A stretch of DNA of 64,000 bases from NCBI GenBank assembly GCA_021405325.1, contig QWII01000037.1, positions 124,001 to 188,000 on the forward strand, in the 5' to 3' direction. Positions within the stretch are counted from its first letter, which is position 1; the number at the start of each line of letters is the position of its first letter. Of the stretch, positions 27,701 to 34,621 are shown one piece after another. Under the pieces are notes generated by a model. The model worked only from the letters and a program-made list of their open reading frames with translations, did no database searches and was not told the origin of the DNA. Origin of the DNA: Caldilinea sp. CFX5 (GTDB taxonomy: Bacteria > Chloroflexota > Anaerolineae > Caldilineales > Caldilineaceae). Made by a program: the position numbers and the translations under genes.

Positions 27701-28793
27701 GCCCGGTGGCGAGCGCGGCTTCCCACAGCGCCCGGTCGCGCGCGACATCAGCAGGATGGATGACAGGCCAGGCGCCTAGGGTTAAGGTTTCGGCCAGCGT
27801 CATGCCGGTGTAGTCCAACCAGCGGTGATTGGCGAAGGTTAACCGCCCTTCGGCATCGCTGGTCAGCGCCAACGCCGGCATGGTGTCAGCCATGCGCCGG
27901 AAGCGAAGTTCGTTCTGCCGCAGGCGCTCCTCCGTTTCCTTGCGTTCGGTGATGTCGCGGACAATGCTCAAGAGGTGTCGTTCGCCACCAATATCGGCGC
28001 CACAGGAACGCACCTCCACAGGGAAGGTGCTGCCATCGGCGCGGCGGTGCCGGGTTTCAAAGCGCACTTCATGGGTGCTGGCTTGGGCCATCTGCGCCTG
28101 CACATCTGCGAGGGTATCCGGGGCGCGCAAGTCAAAAATGGTTTTGGTCAACAAGGTGGCGCGATCATAGCCGTAAGACGCCGTCGCCGCCCGGTTGGCG
28201 TCAATAATCTGCCCGTCGAGCCGGACAAAGAGAATAATGTCGTGGGTCTGTTCAGCGAGTAATTGATAGCGTGCGAGCGCAGCCTCAGCGCTATTCATAA
28301 AGTTCACGCCGCCAGCTTGATCGGTGGCGATCACGCCGTCGCCGATACTGGCGAGGGTGAGGCGGAACCATTCGCGCTGCTCTTCGATCTGGCGTTGGAG
28401 CGCCACTTTCTCCCTGGCATTACGGATGGCCCACTGCACCTGTTCCGCGGTCATTGCCTCTTTCAACAAAAAGTCGTGGGCGCCCTGCTGCAACGTCTGC
28501 ACCACTAAGGTTGCACGGCTGGCGTCGCACAACATCACAACAGGGTAGATATAGGGCGCCGCCTGCTGGACGATCATTTGCAACAGGAGTAACCCATCCA
28601 TATCGGGTAAATCATAGGCCAACAGCAGACAATCAGGTTGCTCCTGACGCAGACAGGCCAGCGCTTGCGCGCCACTTTCCGCTTCGAGTAGACGATAGTT
28701 GACGCTGGGATCTTGATGGAGGGCACGATGGATGGCAATGCGATCTTCTTGGACGGCAGCGACGATTAGCACAGTGCATTGCACTTGACTCAT
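24738..28793 (-). CDS. Hybrid multi-PAS/GAF sensor histidine kinase
   Basis: 1351 residues with no membrane helix, so a cytoplasmic sensor. Order: response-regulator receiver (1-120; E16, D17, phosphoacceptor D61 in DLPDMDG, K111); an apparently half-length PAS (about 142-171) running straight into a full PAS (175-285); PAS at about 292-410, 420-535 and 545-665; GAF about 685-850; PAS at about 855-970 and 980-1095; a coiled coil; then the phosphoacceptor helix with H1132 in ASHDLRSPLRAI; and the ATPase domain with NLISNAIKHH, DDGPGI and GSGMGLAIV. The DHp type is that of phytochrome-like kinases. Its output partner is not visible nearby. ATG 28793 follows AGGGGGA. Confidence 0.92.
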   Translation of the reverse strand: MSQVQCTVLIVAAVQEDRIAIHRALHQDPSVNYRLLEAESGAQALACLRQEQPDCLLLAYDLPDMDGLLLLQMIVQQAAPYIYPVVMLCDASRATLVVQTLQQGAHDFLLKEAMTAEQVQWAIRNAREKVALQRQIEEQREWFRLTLASIGDGVIATDQAGGVNFMNSAEAALARYQLLAEQTHDIILFVRLDGQIIDANRAATASYGYDRATLLTKTIFDLRAPDTLADVQAQMAQASTHEVRFETRHRRADGSTFPVEVRSCGADIGGERHLLSIVRDITERKETEERLRQNELRFRRMADTMPALALTSDAEGRLTFANHRWLDYTGMTLAETLTLGAWPVIHPADVARDRALWEAALATGQPYLSEYRLRRHDGVYRWHLERAEPERNAAGQVVQWIHNAIDIEDRKELEERLRHSEAQLNTILYHIPASIYILSTDHRYLLVNRVYEHNNNITNAELRGQSVYDRWPREVADALVANERQVLAAKAPITLEEAALRNGKMHYFSSIKAPLLDEAGEPYAIIGISLDITDRKAAEEEVKRSRNFLLRIAQVLPAALYVYDLPSQSFIFNNQPPQPIFNLGGNAQPIAQVEIDDLLHPDDRERTLQEFQRLYTAADGEVVETVFRQRNAAGEYRWWQDRTVVFARDEQGQVIQHLGIGSDITEHKQAEADTYFLVNLAETIRSTDNANELLTAVTDQVGEYLAVGRAYFTQQDLTQDRGWIPHQYSPTLPPVATTYGLSTYQSPLRPALEGGQTLVCHDAQTDPRTQAVYATLYAPAQERAFIDVPLLRAGQLVATLSVTVPAARHWQPREVHLLETVAERVWLAVEKLRLAAELRQNEERLRLALAAANAGGWSYDLQQNVAHWSPEMFALYGLSAAAGAPALAAFAQWIHPDDRAQANAEMAAAVRGGGAFAIEFRVQLPDGRERWINSSGLVELDCDGRPLTARGIDQDISRRKQAELALQQSNAILKGVLESSNDAIFVRDLSGRYLLVNHTGAEQVQSSQAALIGQRYEDLFAPAEVAAIRADDRPVLEQGQSVTVEHTTHHQGITRYWHTLKMPLRNSEGAIIGLISSARDITDRKRQEEAVHQVNLHLEQRVAERTRELEEKNVELERSNKELEKFAYVASHDLRSPLRAIDNLSKWIEEDAGHLLPASSKEHLAKMRGRVRRMEKLLDDLLDYSRIGRFHYQLERLSVKQVVQESLALLNLPPAFQVTIVEPLPVFWAQRIPLELVLRNLISNAIKHHHRPDGHVQVAAYEEGAWLHFTVSDDGPGIDPQFHDRIFDIFQTLKPRDQVEGSGMGLAIVKKAIELVGGTITVDSSVGAGATFHFTWPKGAQAAKKADTAIS

Positions 28794-28839
28794 ACATTCC
28801 CCCTGTAACTGGAAAACAGGAAAAGTGGAAGCTTGTTTC

Positions 28840-28928
28840 GCTCATCTACAGAAAGTGTGAGGTTTCGACCCGCCACACCTGTCAGGTTTTGGAAACCTGA
28901 CAGGTGTTCACACTTTCCGTAGATGAGC
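28840..28928. repeat. Nested inverted repeat upstream of kinase gene
   Basis: Outer arms 28840-28860 and 28908-28928 match at 20 of 21 positions. An inner stem pairs CACACCTGTCAGGTTT (28874-28889) with AAACCTGACAGGTGT. It lies in the 5' leader of the kinase gene, between the candidate promoter and start codon. The CACACCTGTCAGGT word is shared with the loop at 24688-24701. Confidence 0.7.
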
Positions 28929-28933
28929 CAGCT

Positions 28934-28962
28934 TGTTTACTAGGTGAAACAAAAAGGTGCAA
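28934..28962 (-). promoter_or_regulatory. Weak candidate promoter of the kinase gene
   Basis: Read on the minus strand, TTGCAC (28957-28962), a 17-base spacer and TAAACA (28934-28939) resemble a sigma-70 promoter. It is the best pair I saw upstream of the kinase start, but the -10 is poor. Confidence 0.3.
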
Positions 28963-29138
28963 CGGCGCTTCTCGCATTGTTTGGGTCCATAGCTTGTCTC
29001 TATCCTTTTTCTCCACCTATGGCTATAACAATGGAGCCTCGCCTACCTTATTATGGCACGGTCGGCAATCAATATCCTAATCGCATCAACCCTTCAATGC
29101 GCTCGAAAGAATACTGCTAGGGTAGCCCATAGCGATGA

Positions 29139-29291
29139 AAATGCAATCTAGCCGTGCCGCTCACGGTTGTCATCATTGTTACCTGCCGCCAATTTGAACG
29201 CAGTCGCTGGCTGGTAACCTTGTTGGCGGATTGGGATGAAGAAGAGCTGGACAGGGCGTCTTCACTGGATAGTGAGACTGTGAGACGGTAA
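29139..29291 (+). pseudogene. C-terminal relic of an AI-2E family transporter
   Basis: The open stretch encodes AVPLTVVIIVTCRQFERSR followed by WLVTLLADWDEEELD and stops at TAA 29289. It closely matches the C-terminus of the intact gene that begins 140 bases downstream (AVPLTILVMITCRQFDRTRW...LLADWKGEED). A TGA precedes it at 29136, and no upstream part of the gene is recognisable. It is therefore the tail of a lost tandem copy. The rest of 28963-29138 shows no gene, and 29292-29429 holds only short CAGT/ACTG-rich repeats. Confidence 0.75.
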
Positions 29292-29429
29292 GACAGTGTT
29301 AGGCTATTTTAGGCAAATGAATACCCTACGGGGGATTTTATTGTTTGCAAGCGCCTCACTGAGTTACTGATGCGCCAACGTACTGATTTACTGTCGTGCA
29401 GCATTACGTTGATGGAAAGAGGCATTGTC

Positions 29430-30530
29430 ATGATGCACAGAGAAACGGACCAATTGGAAGCCATAGAGCGGATCGCGACGCGAGTGCGCAAATTGCTTTC
29501 CATCGTCGCGATTGCCGCCATTGTGATTGTGCTGGCGGCAGCGCGGGCGGCGGCCAGCGTGCTGATCCCCCTGGTCTTCGCTCTCTTTCTGCTGGCGGTC
29601 TTCTGGCCGCTGCAACGGCGTCTACAGCGGCGCATGCCGCTCAGCCTCGCCACAACCCTCATCGGCCTGCTCTTTTTGGTCATTCTGGCGCTCTTTTTTG
29701 GGACGCTCTGGTGGAGCAGCCGCTCGGTGACCGGCCAATGGACGCAGTATCAGGCGGAACTGAACCAGTACCTGGAGCTGGCGCGACAATATGGGCTGCC
29801 GCTTGCACATGATGGATCGGGCGCGGGCGCCCAGCGTCTGCTCACACGGCTGGCCGACAGCCTCTTTACGGTGAGCGGCGCGCTCTTTCTTGTCATTGCC
29901 TATCTGGTGCTTGGCTCATTGGAAATCACCGCTTATCGCGCCAAACTATGCACCTTTCTCTCTAGCCCGGCCGTCGATCACTGGGTGGAAGTGGCGCATG
30001 AAATTGCCAAGGATTTTCAGCGCTATGTGGTCGTGCGCACCGGGATTGGTTTGCTCAATGGCGTGCTGGCCGGCATGGCGGCGTGGTTGCTGGGCCTTGA
30101 TTTCGCCTTGATTTGGGGCCTGCTCACCTTTCTCCTGAACTACATCCCGACCATCGGTTCGATCATCGCCGTGATCTTCCCGGTCTTATTTGCGTTGGTG
30201 CAGTTTGCGGGATGGAGCCGCCCCCTGCTGACCTTGCTCATACTGGGCGGGATTCAACTTGTGTTGGGCACGGTTGTCGATCCGCTTGTGCAAGGCCGCT
30301 ATTTGGGACCCTCGCCGCTGGTCGTGTTGCTCTCGGTGGCCTTTTGGGGTTGGTTGTGGGGCATTCCCGGCGCCTTTATTGCCGTCCCCCTGACGATTCT
30401 GGTCATGATCACCTGTCGCCAGTTTGACCGCACCCGCTGGATTGCCATCTTGTTGGCCGATTGGAAGGGAGAAGAAGATGCGAGACAGGAGACAGGAGAC
30501 AAGAGACAGGAGATAGAAGATAGGAGATAG
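29430..30530 (+). CDS. AI-2E family transporter (PerM-like permease)
   Basis: 366 residues, about eight membrane helices. Family marks are PLVFALFLLAVFWPL, VVRTGIGLLNGVLAGMAAWLLG, WGLLTFLLNYIPTIGSIIAVIFP and GRYLGPSPLVVLLSVAFWGWLWGIPGAFIAVPLT. Members export small signals or act as Na/H antiporters; the substrate is unknown. ATG 29430 follows AAAGAGG by seven bases; in-frame ATGs at 29370 and 29412 are less likely. The last 20 residues (DARQETGDKRQEIEDRR) are encoded by a purine-rich GAGACAGGA-type simple repeat at 30481-30534, so the C-terminus has been extended by repeat sequence. Confidence 0.85.
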   Translation: MMHRETDQLEAIERIATRVRKLLSIVAIAAIVIVLAAARAAASVLIPLVFALFLLAVFWPLQRRLQRRMPLSLATTLIGLLFLVILALFFGTLWWSSRSVTGQWTQYQAELNQYLELARQYGLPLAHDGSGAGAQRLLTRLADSLFTVSGALFLVIAYLVLGSLEITAYRAKLCTFLSSPAVDHWVEVAHEIAKDFQRYVVVRTGIGLLNGVLAGMAAWLLGLDFALIWGLLTFLLNYIPTIGSIIAVIFPVLFALVQFAGWSRPLLTLLILGGIQLVLGTVVDPLVQGRYLGPSPLVVLLSVAFWGWLWGIPGAFIAVPLTILVMITCRQFDRTRWIAILLADWKGEEDARQETGDKRQEIEDRR

Positions 30531-30538
30531 AAGGTAGC

Positions 30539-30571
30539 AAGCAGAGGTCAAGCAGAGGTCAAGCAGAGGTT
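30539..30571. repeat. Tandem 11-bp repeat, three units
   Basis: Three copies of AAGCAGAGGTC follow the purine-rich repeat that ends the AI-2E gene. The last base of the third copy differs. The remaining gap to 30709 holds no gene; GAGGAGGAAATCG before 30710 is the next ribosome site. Confidence 0.8.
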
Positions 30572-30709
30572 AAGCAGCACGCCTACCTTTCTGTTCTGCT
30601 GACTTTATGCCTCTCTGCTGTATCTGGATAGATTGGCTTTGGACAGAAGAGAGATAGGATCAGGAAACAGGGCTTTAGCCAAGAATAAGCTTCAAAGAGG
30701 AGGAAATCG

Positions 30710-31003
30710 ATGGGTTGTCTATTTGCGATTTTTGCCGGGTTCTTTCCACGTATTGCGGTGCTCATCATCTGGCTGGCGCGGCCGGTCTATTTCACGGCGG
30801 TCTTTGGCGGCAACTGGGTGTGGCCGATCCTGGGCATCCTCTTTCTGCCCTTTACGACCCTGATGTATATCCTCCTGGCGTCGCCGGGGGTGGGCCTGGT
30901 CGGGCTGGACTGGTTGTGGCTGGCGCTGGCCGTTCTCTTGGATATTGGTGGTTATGGCAGTACGGGCTATGCCAATCGCGAGCGTTGGGTGCGCCGCGCC
31001 TGA
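30710..31003 (+). CDS. Small membrane protein, function unknown
   Basis: 97 residues with three hydrophobic segments: GCLFAIFAGFFPRIAVLIIW, VWPILGILFLPFTTLMYILLA and WLWLALAVLLDIGGYG, with a short basic end. Similar one-hundred-residue proteins with the ARP.F...FGG.W.WPILGI.FLP.TTL.Y pattern occur widely in Actinobacteria and Chloroflexota, without assigned role. AGAGGAGGAAATCG gives a strong ribosome site. mscL starts 15 bases downstream, so they are co-transcribed. Confidence 0.75.
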   Translation: MGCLFAIFAGFFPRIAVLIIWLARPVYFTAVFGGNWVWPILGILFLPFTTLMYILLASPGVGLVGLDWLWLALAVLLDIGGYGSTGYANRERWVRRA

Positions 31004-31018
31004 TCGGGAGCCAGGTCG

Positions 31019-31522
31019 ATGCTGAACGAGTTCAAAAAATTTGCGCTGCGTGGCAATGTGATCGATCTGGCCGTGGGCTTTACGGTGGGCGCCGCCTTTA
31101 GCACCATTGCCCGTTCGTTGGTCGATGACATCATTATGCCGGTGGTTGGGCTGGCGGTCAGCCGCGTGGAGTTTTCCGATCTGTTTCTTGTCCTCAAAGC
31201 CGGCGAGGCAGCGCCACGCCCCTATCCAACCCTGGCGGCGGCGCAGGCCGCCGGCGCCGTCACCGTCAACTATGGCATCTTTATCAACAATATTATCACC
31301 TTTTTGATCGTGGCGGCGGCGATGTTTCTTCTGATTCGTGCCATCAATCGCGTGGAGGAACGCATTGAGCGCGAATTGGGCCTGGCCCAGCCGGCGAATG
31401 AACCGACAACCAAAAAATGTCCCTACTGCATCTCCACCGTCCCGCGGCAGGCTACGCGCTGTCCGGAATGCACCTCTGAGCTGCCGCCGGTAGAACAGGC
31501 TGCCCCCTTAACGGTCGCGTAA
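31019..31522 (+). CDS. mscL: Large-conductance mechanosensitive channel with C-terminal zinc ribbon
   Basis: 167 residues. The MscL core is clear: FKKFALRGNVIDLAVGFTVG (N-terminal helix and TM1), FSTIARSLVDDIIMPVVGL and INNIITFLIVAAAMFLLIRA (TM2). The channel opens under membrane tension to release solutes. After the usual C-terminal helix, a zinc ribbon is added: CPYC near 135 and CPEC near 149. This module is absent from E. coli MscL and would sit in the cytoplasm below the pore. Confidence 0.93.
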   Translation: MLNEFKKFALRGNVIDLAVGFTVGAAFSTIARSLVDDIIMPVVGLAVSRVEFSDLFLVLKAGEAAPRPYPTLAAAQAAGAVTVNYGIFINNIITFLIVAAAMFLLIRAINRVEERIERELGLAQPANEPTTKKCPYCISTVPRQATRCPECTSELPPVEQAAPLTVA

Positions 31523-31539
31523 TCTCAACGTTATGAGCA

Positions 31540-31869
31540 CTATGCTGCACTATTCCGGCAGCGGCCACAGCGCCAGGCGCCCCTCCAGTAGCACACGGGT
31601 AGGGATATGGAGAGCGGCAATCGCACTGCATAGGGTGTAGAGCGGATCCTGAGTAAAGAGACGGTCCAATTAACTGCGGCGATGCGACGGCGGTCATCGG
31701 CATCATCAAAGGCTTCGCGCACGACAAAGGCGCCCATGGAATAGGCCAGTACATGAACATGCATTTTGCAGACTCTGCTTCAACTGGCGTAAGCGACGCA
31801 CGGCCGCATACAGGCAATCGCCAACAGCAAACAGCCGGTGAGGAGAAGAAAGGACACACGTTTGTGCAT
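31540..31869 (-). pseudogene. Frameshifted alpha/beta-hydrolase lipoprotein remnant
   Basis: On the minus strand, an ATG at 31869 starts MHKRVSFLLLTGCLLLAIAC, a lipoprotein signal, but the frame stops at TGA soon after VAYAS. A second frame gives VRRLRQLKQSLQNA, and a third gives VHVLAYSMGAFVVREAFDDADDRR, which holds the nucleophile-elbow pattern of alpha/beta hydrolases (like DUF900). The body beyond IAAVNWTVS is unrecognisable. At least two frameshifts and a large truncation are needed, so the gene is dead. Confidence 0.6.
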
Positions 31870-31885
31870 CGTGATCTGCTCCTTG

Positions 31886-32239
31886 CTATTTGCGCTCCAG
31901 CCCATAGCCAGCCGCCTGCCAGGCTCCAAAGCCGCCGATCAGGGGGTGTACATCCTGCCAGCCTTGATTCAATAATTCTTGCGCCACACGGGTGCTAGAA
32001 GCTTCGTTTGGTCAGGTGCAATAGGTGATAATGGGTTGGTCGCGAGGAATTTTCCGCAAATGCGCTTGCACCTCATCCGGCGGAACACGGATGGAGCCAG
32101 GGATTTGGGTGGTGGCCTCGGCCCAAGCGGCAGGGCTGCGGCTATCCACAAAGACCAACGATTCCCCGCGATCCAAGCGTTGTTTCACGGCTTGCATGGT
32201 AATTTTGGTCGGTTCCATGATCGTCATCTTCTCTTTCAT
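31886..32239 (-). CDS. Rhodanese-domain protein interrupted by in-frame TGA (pseudogene or selenoprotein)
   Basis: Reading through one TGA gives a 117-residue single rhodanese domain: MQAVKQRLDRGESLVFVDSR, then the catalytic loop IITYCT-(TGA)-PNEASSTRVAQ, then LLNQGWQDVHPLIGGFGAWQ and a TAG stop at 31886. The catalytic Cys would be the one in YCT. The TGA (32012-32014) falls where, from memory, related rhodaneses have a second Cys (YC.CPNE). Everything after the TGA stays in frame and looks under selection. A SECIS-like hairpin follows the TGA (31976-32000). No selA, selB or selC is in the window. Alternative: a recent nonsense mutation of TGC/TGT, made plausible by the dead gene next to it. 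Confidence 0.6.
31976..32000 (-). promoter_or_regulatory. SECIS-like hairpin downstream of the rhodanese TGA
   Basis: In the mRNA sense, 16 bases after the TGA come two arms, TTCTAGCACC and GGCGCAAGAA, around the loop CGTGT. They pair as TTCT/AGAA, GC/GC and CC/GG with two single mismatches. Distance and a GU-bearing loop fit the loose bacterial SECIS pattern, but such short stems also arise by chance. Confidence 0.3.
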
Positions 32240-32259
32240 TTTTTAAGACAGTTCCTGTT

Positions 32260-32724
32260 TTACTGACGGATTTCAGTGGGAATGCCGGCCGCATCCAATT
32301 CTGCTTCCGTAAACTGCACCTGCGGACCCAGAATGATGGTCCAACCGCTCGTGGTGGTCGTCGGCGCCTGGTTGCCGGGGAGGACGGTGGTCTGCACCGC
32401 CGGCGCTTCGTCGTTGGCCGTTGCATGATTTTGTAGGAAGAAGAGATCCGGTGCGGTCTCCACACCAACGGGTTTAATCCCCACCCTGGCCCAGTCGCCC
32501 ACTACTTCTTGGATTTCCACCTCTTGCTCGGGAATGCTGGTATTGCGGACGTAGTAACCTTCGACCACATTCTTAATCTGCTCTGTTTCTACAGGCGCTA
32601 ATGCCGCACTGGGCGTGTTGCAAGCGGCCACAAGCGGCGCTGTGACGATAAGCAAGAGCATGGACCACAACGGTCCCCAATGGCGCCGACGCCTTATGTG
32701 TGCAATCAATGCGTACTCTTTCAC
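32260..32724 (-). CDS. Lipoprotein of unknown function
   Basis: 154 residues. The basic start (M)KEYALIAHIRRRRHWG leads to the helix LWSMLLLIVTAPLVAAC, a clear lipobox. The mature part has a VVEGYYVRNTSIPEQEVEIQ segment, then a Thr/Pro-rich linker and TIILGPQVQFTEAELDAAGI near the end. I do not recognise the family. GTG 32724 follows GAGGAGG directly upstream; the longer frame to 32787 runs through the hairpin and is unlikely. It lies between the SurA-cupredoxin gene and the rhodanese gene on the same strand. Confidence 0.72.
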   Translation of the reverse strand: MKEYALIAHIRRRRHWGPLWSMLLLIVTAPLVAACNTPSAALAPVETEQIKNVVEGYYVRNTSIPEQEVEIQEVVGDWARVGIKPVGVETAPDLFFLQNHATANDEAPAVQTTVLPGNQAPTTTTSGWTIILGPQVQFTEAELDAAGIPTEIRQ

Positions 32725-32753
32725 GACCTCCTCCTCTTCCTTACCCTTTACGC

Positions 32754-32823
32754 AAAGGGGACTGACACTGGCCCACGCTTGTCGCACTCATCGGCACTTG
32801 CGTAGATAACGGCAGTCCCCTTT
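32754..32823. repeat. Inverted repeat in the SurA-cupredoxin / lipoprotein gap
   Basis: AAAGGGGACTG (32754-32764) and CAGTCCCCTTT (32813-32823) are perfect 11-base arms with a 48-base loop. It is a possible attenuator or internal terminator of the minus-strand operon. Confidence 0.55.
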
Positions 32824-32856
32824 CGCAATTGTCCTACGGATCTCCCTCACCGGCTG

Positions 32857-34596
32857 CTACTCGGTGACGGTGAGGGTGACTTCCATCCCGCGCGCACGGT
32901 GATTGCCGACTGGGCAGTAGATAGTATATTCGCCCGGTTCCAAATCCACGGTCAAGGTGTCACTCTGGCCGGGTTGGAGATTTTCGTCAAACGCCTCCTC
33001 CACGCCCTGCCCCTCAATCTCGAAATTGTGTTCCATGGAACCGACGTTAGTCACGGCAAAGGTAGTGGGGCCGGCCGGCACTTCCATTGTGGACAGGTTG
33101 ATGGCAAACTCCGTCAACCCGACCTCTACGGTCTGGCCTTCCTCATCTGCTGCTGCACCGGTTTCGGTCAGGGTCTCTGTCTCCGTAACCAGCTCAGTGC
33201 CGGTGATGACGCCGGCGCCCGTCAGCATTTGCGTCGGGCTGAGATTGGTTGTGCCCGTAATGACGCGTGTGCCCAGCACGCGGAAGGCCGGGGAGACCAC
33301 CTCGCCTTGCTGATCCCGAACCGGCTGATCCGGACCGGGGAACTCATAAACGCCCATCTCACCCGCGTCGGTGTGGAGCATGGCATAGAGGGTTTCGGTG
33401 GCGCCGGCCAGGTCAATCATGACCGGCACTTCCGGGTTCACCCCTTTTTCCACATAGCTAAAGCCAAGTACCGGACCGGGGGCGCCATTGGCGTCGGCGT
33501 GGATCACAATCCAACCCGCATCTTGACTATAGACGCGCGCCACCACCACGATGCCCTCTGTGTTCGCCGGGTCCAAGACACGAATGTATTGGTCATAGAC
33601 GGTGACAAAGGGCGCAATGCTCGTGACATCTTCAACCCCTGTGGCTTCGCTAGGGACGGCCGTGTACAGCACAAAGGGCGCCAGATTACCGGCGAAAATT
33701 TCAATGCCCTGTTCCGACCGCAACTGGGCGAGTTGTTCAGCCAACTGCTCGCTTACTAGCAGACGGCGGATGCGCTCACGCACCTGGTCCAGCGGCACCG
33801 TCCCCTGTGGTGTTGTAAAAAGCGCCTGATTCTCATCATAGTAGCTTTGAATATCGTCATCGCTTACGTCGATCTCCTGGCGCAGTTCGTCCAATACCTG
33901 GCGAATGCGTAACTGATCGCGAATCGACTGGCGCAGTTCGTCTTCATTGGCAAACCCGGCGTCACGCAATGCCTGGCGGAAGGCCTGCTCGTTGGTCAGA
34001 TCGTTCTGCAAATTGTTGATAACTTCATCAACCTCCGCGTCGCTCACCTCAATGCCGCGCGCCTCGGCTTCGGCGCGGAGCGCTTCCTGGTTGGCAATCT
34101 GAGTTAACAGCAGAGGGCGCAGATTCTCAAAGAGGAGAACCGTATCCTCATCCAGCGCGACACCCTGGCGGGCCGCGATCTGGCTCACCGTGCGCAGGAA
34201 GATACGGTCGAAATCGGCACGGGTAATCGTGCGCTCCGCCGTCCGGATTAGCACACTGTCGGTCATGCCCATGCTGTCGGTCATGCCCATCGTATCGGTC
34301 ATGCCTTCGGGGCTGGTTATGGCATAGGTATCCGTCAGGTCGGCGCTGCCTGTGATCGCCGTGGTGTCGGTCATGGTTGTGGTGTCAGTCACGACTTGGG
34401 CCACAGCCACCACACGCTGGTTGGCGCCTTGTTGCGCCAGTGCGCTGCCGGAAAAAGCCAGCAGAGCGGCCAGGCTCAGCAGCAGCGCTGTGGCGAAGAG
34501 GATGATCCATCCAATGGGCAGCGGCGCAGGGGGGTGCGCACAGGCCACGATCGCGCCTTGCCGCCGCGGTCGCCGTTTGTTATGCTTCAGAATCAT
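32857..34596 (-). CDS. SurA-like foldase domain fused to a cupredoxin domain, exported
   Basis: 579 residues. An N-terminal helix (IGWIILFATALLLSLAALLA) acts as signal or anchor. Then comes a low-complexity segment with repeats of MTDTMG/MTDSMG. A SurA_N/PPIase-type chaperone domain follows (about 110-290), with ITRADFDRIFLRTVSQIAAR, LLLTQIANQEALRAEAEARG and IDVSDDDIQSYYDENQALF. The middle region has IVVVARVYSQDAGWIVIHAD, like DUF7282 domains. The last 95 residues form a plastocyanin-like cupredoxin with candidate copper ligands H523, C561, H566 and M571 (MEHNFEI; YCPVGNHRARGM). The start follows AAGGAG. Confidence 0.82.
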   Translation of the reverse strand: MILKHNKRRPRRQGAIVACAHPPAPLPIGWIILFATALLLSLAALLAFSGSALAQQGANQRVVAVAQVVTDTTTMTDTTAITGSADLTDTYAITSPEGMTDTMGMTDSMGMTDSVLIRTAERTITRADFDRIFLRTVSQIAARQGVALDEDTVLLFENLRPLLLTQIANQEALRAEAEARGIEVSDAEVDEVINNLQNDLTNEQAFRQALRDAGFANEDELRQSIRDQLRIRQVLDELRQEIDVSDDDIQSYYDENQALFTTPQGTVPLDQVRERIRRLLVSEQLAEQLAQLRSEQGIEIFAGNLAPFVLYTAVPSEATGVEDVTSIAPFVTVYDQYIRVLDPANTEGIVVVARVYSQDAGWIVIHADANGAPGPVLGFSYVEKGVNPEVPVMIDLAGATETLYAMLHTDAGEMGVYEFPGPDQPVRDQQGEVVSPAFRVLGTRVITGTTNLSPTQMLTGAGVITGTELVTETETLTETGAAADEEGQTVEVGLTEFAINLSTMEVPAGPTTFAVTNVGSMEHNFEIEGQGVEEAFDENLQPGQSDTLTVDLEPGEYTIYCPVGNHRARGMEVTLTVTE

Positions 34597-34621
34597 GGAT
34601 TTTCTCCTTACGCCTAAAAGG

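Noticed and set aside
27829..28170. Plus-strand open frames opposite the kinase
   Set aside because: They are mirror frames of PAS domains, with no motif of their own.
30481..30571. Direct repeats after the AI-2E gene as a CRISPR or origin
   Set aside because: They are simple purine-rich and 11-bp tandem repeats with no spacers, and no replication or cas gene is near.
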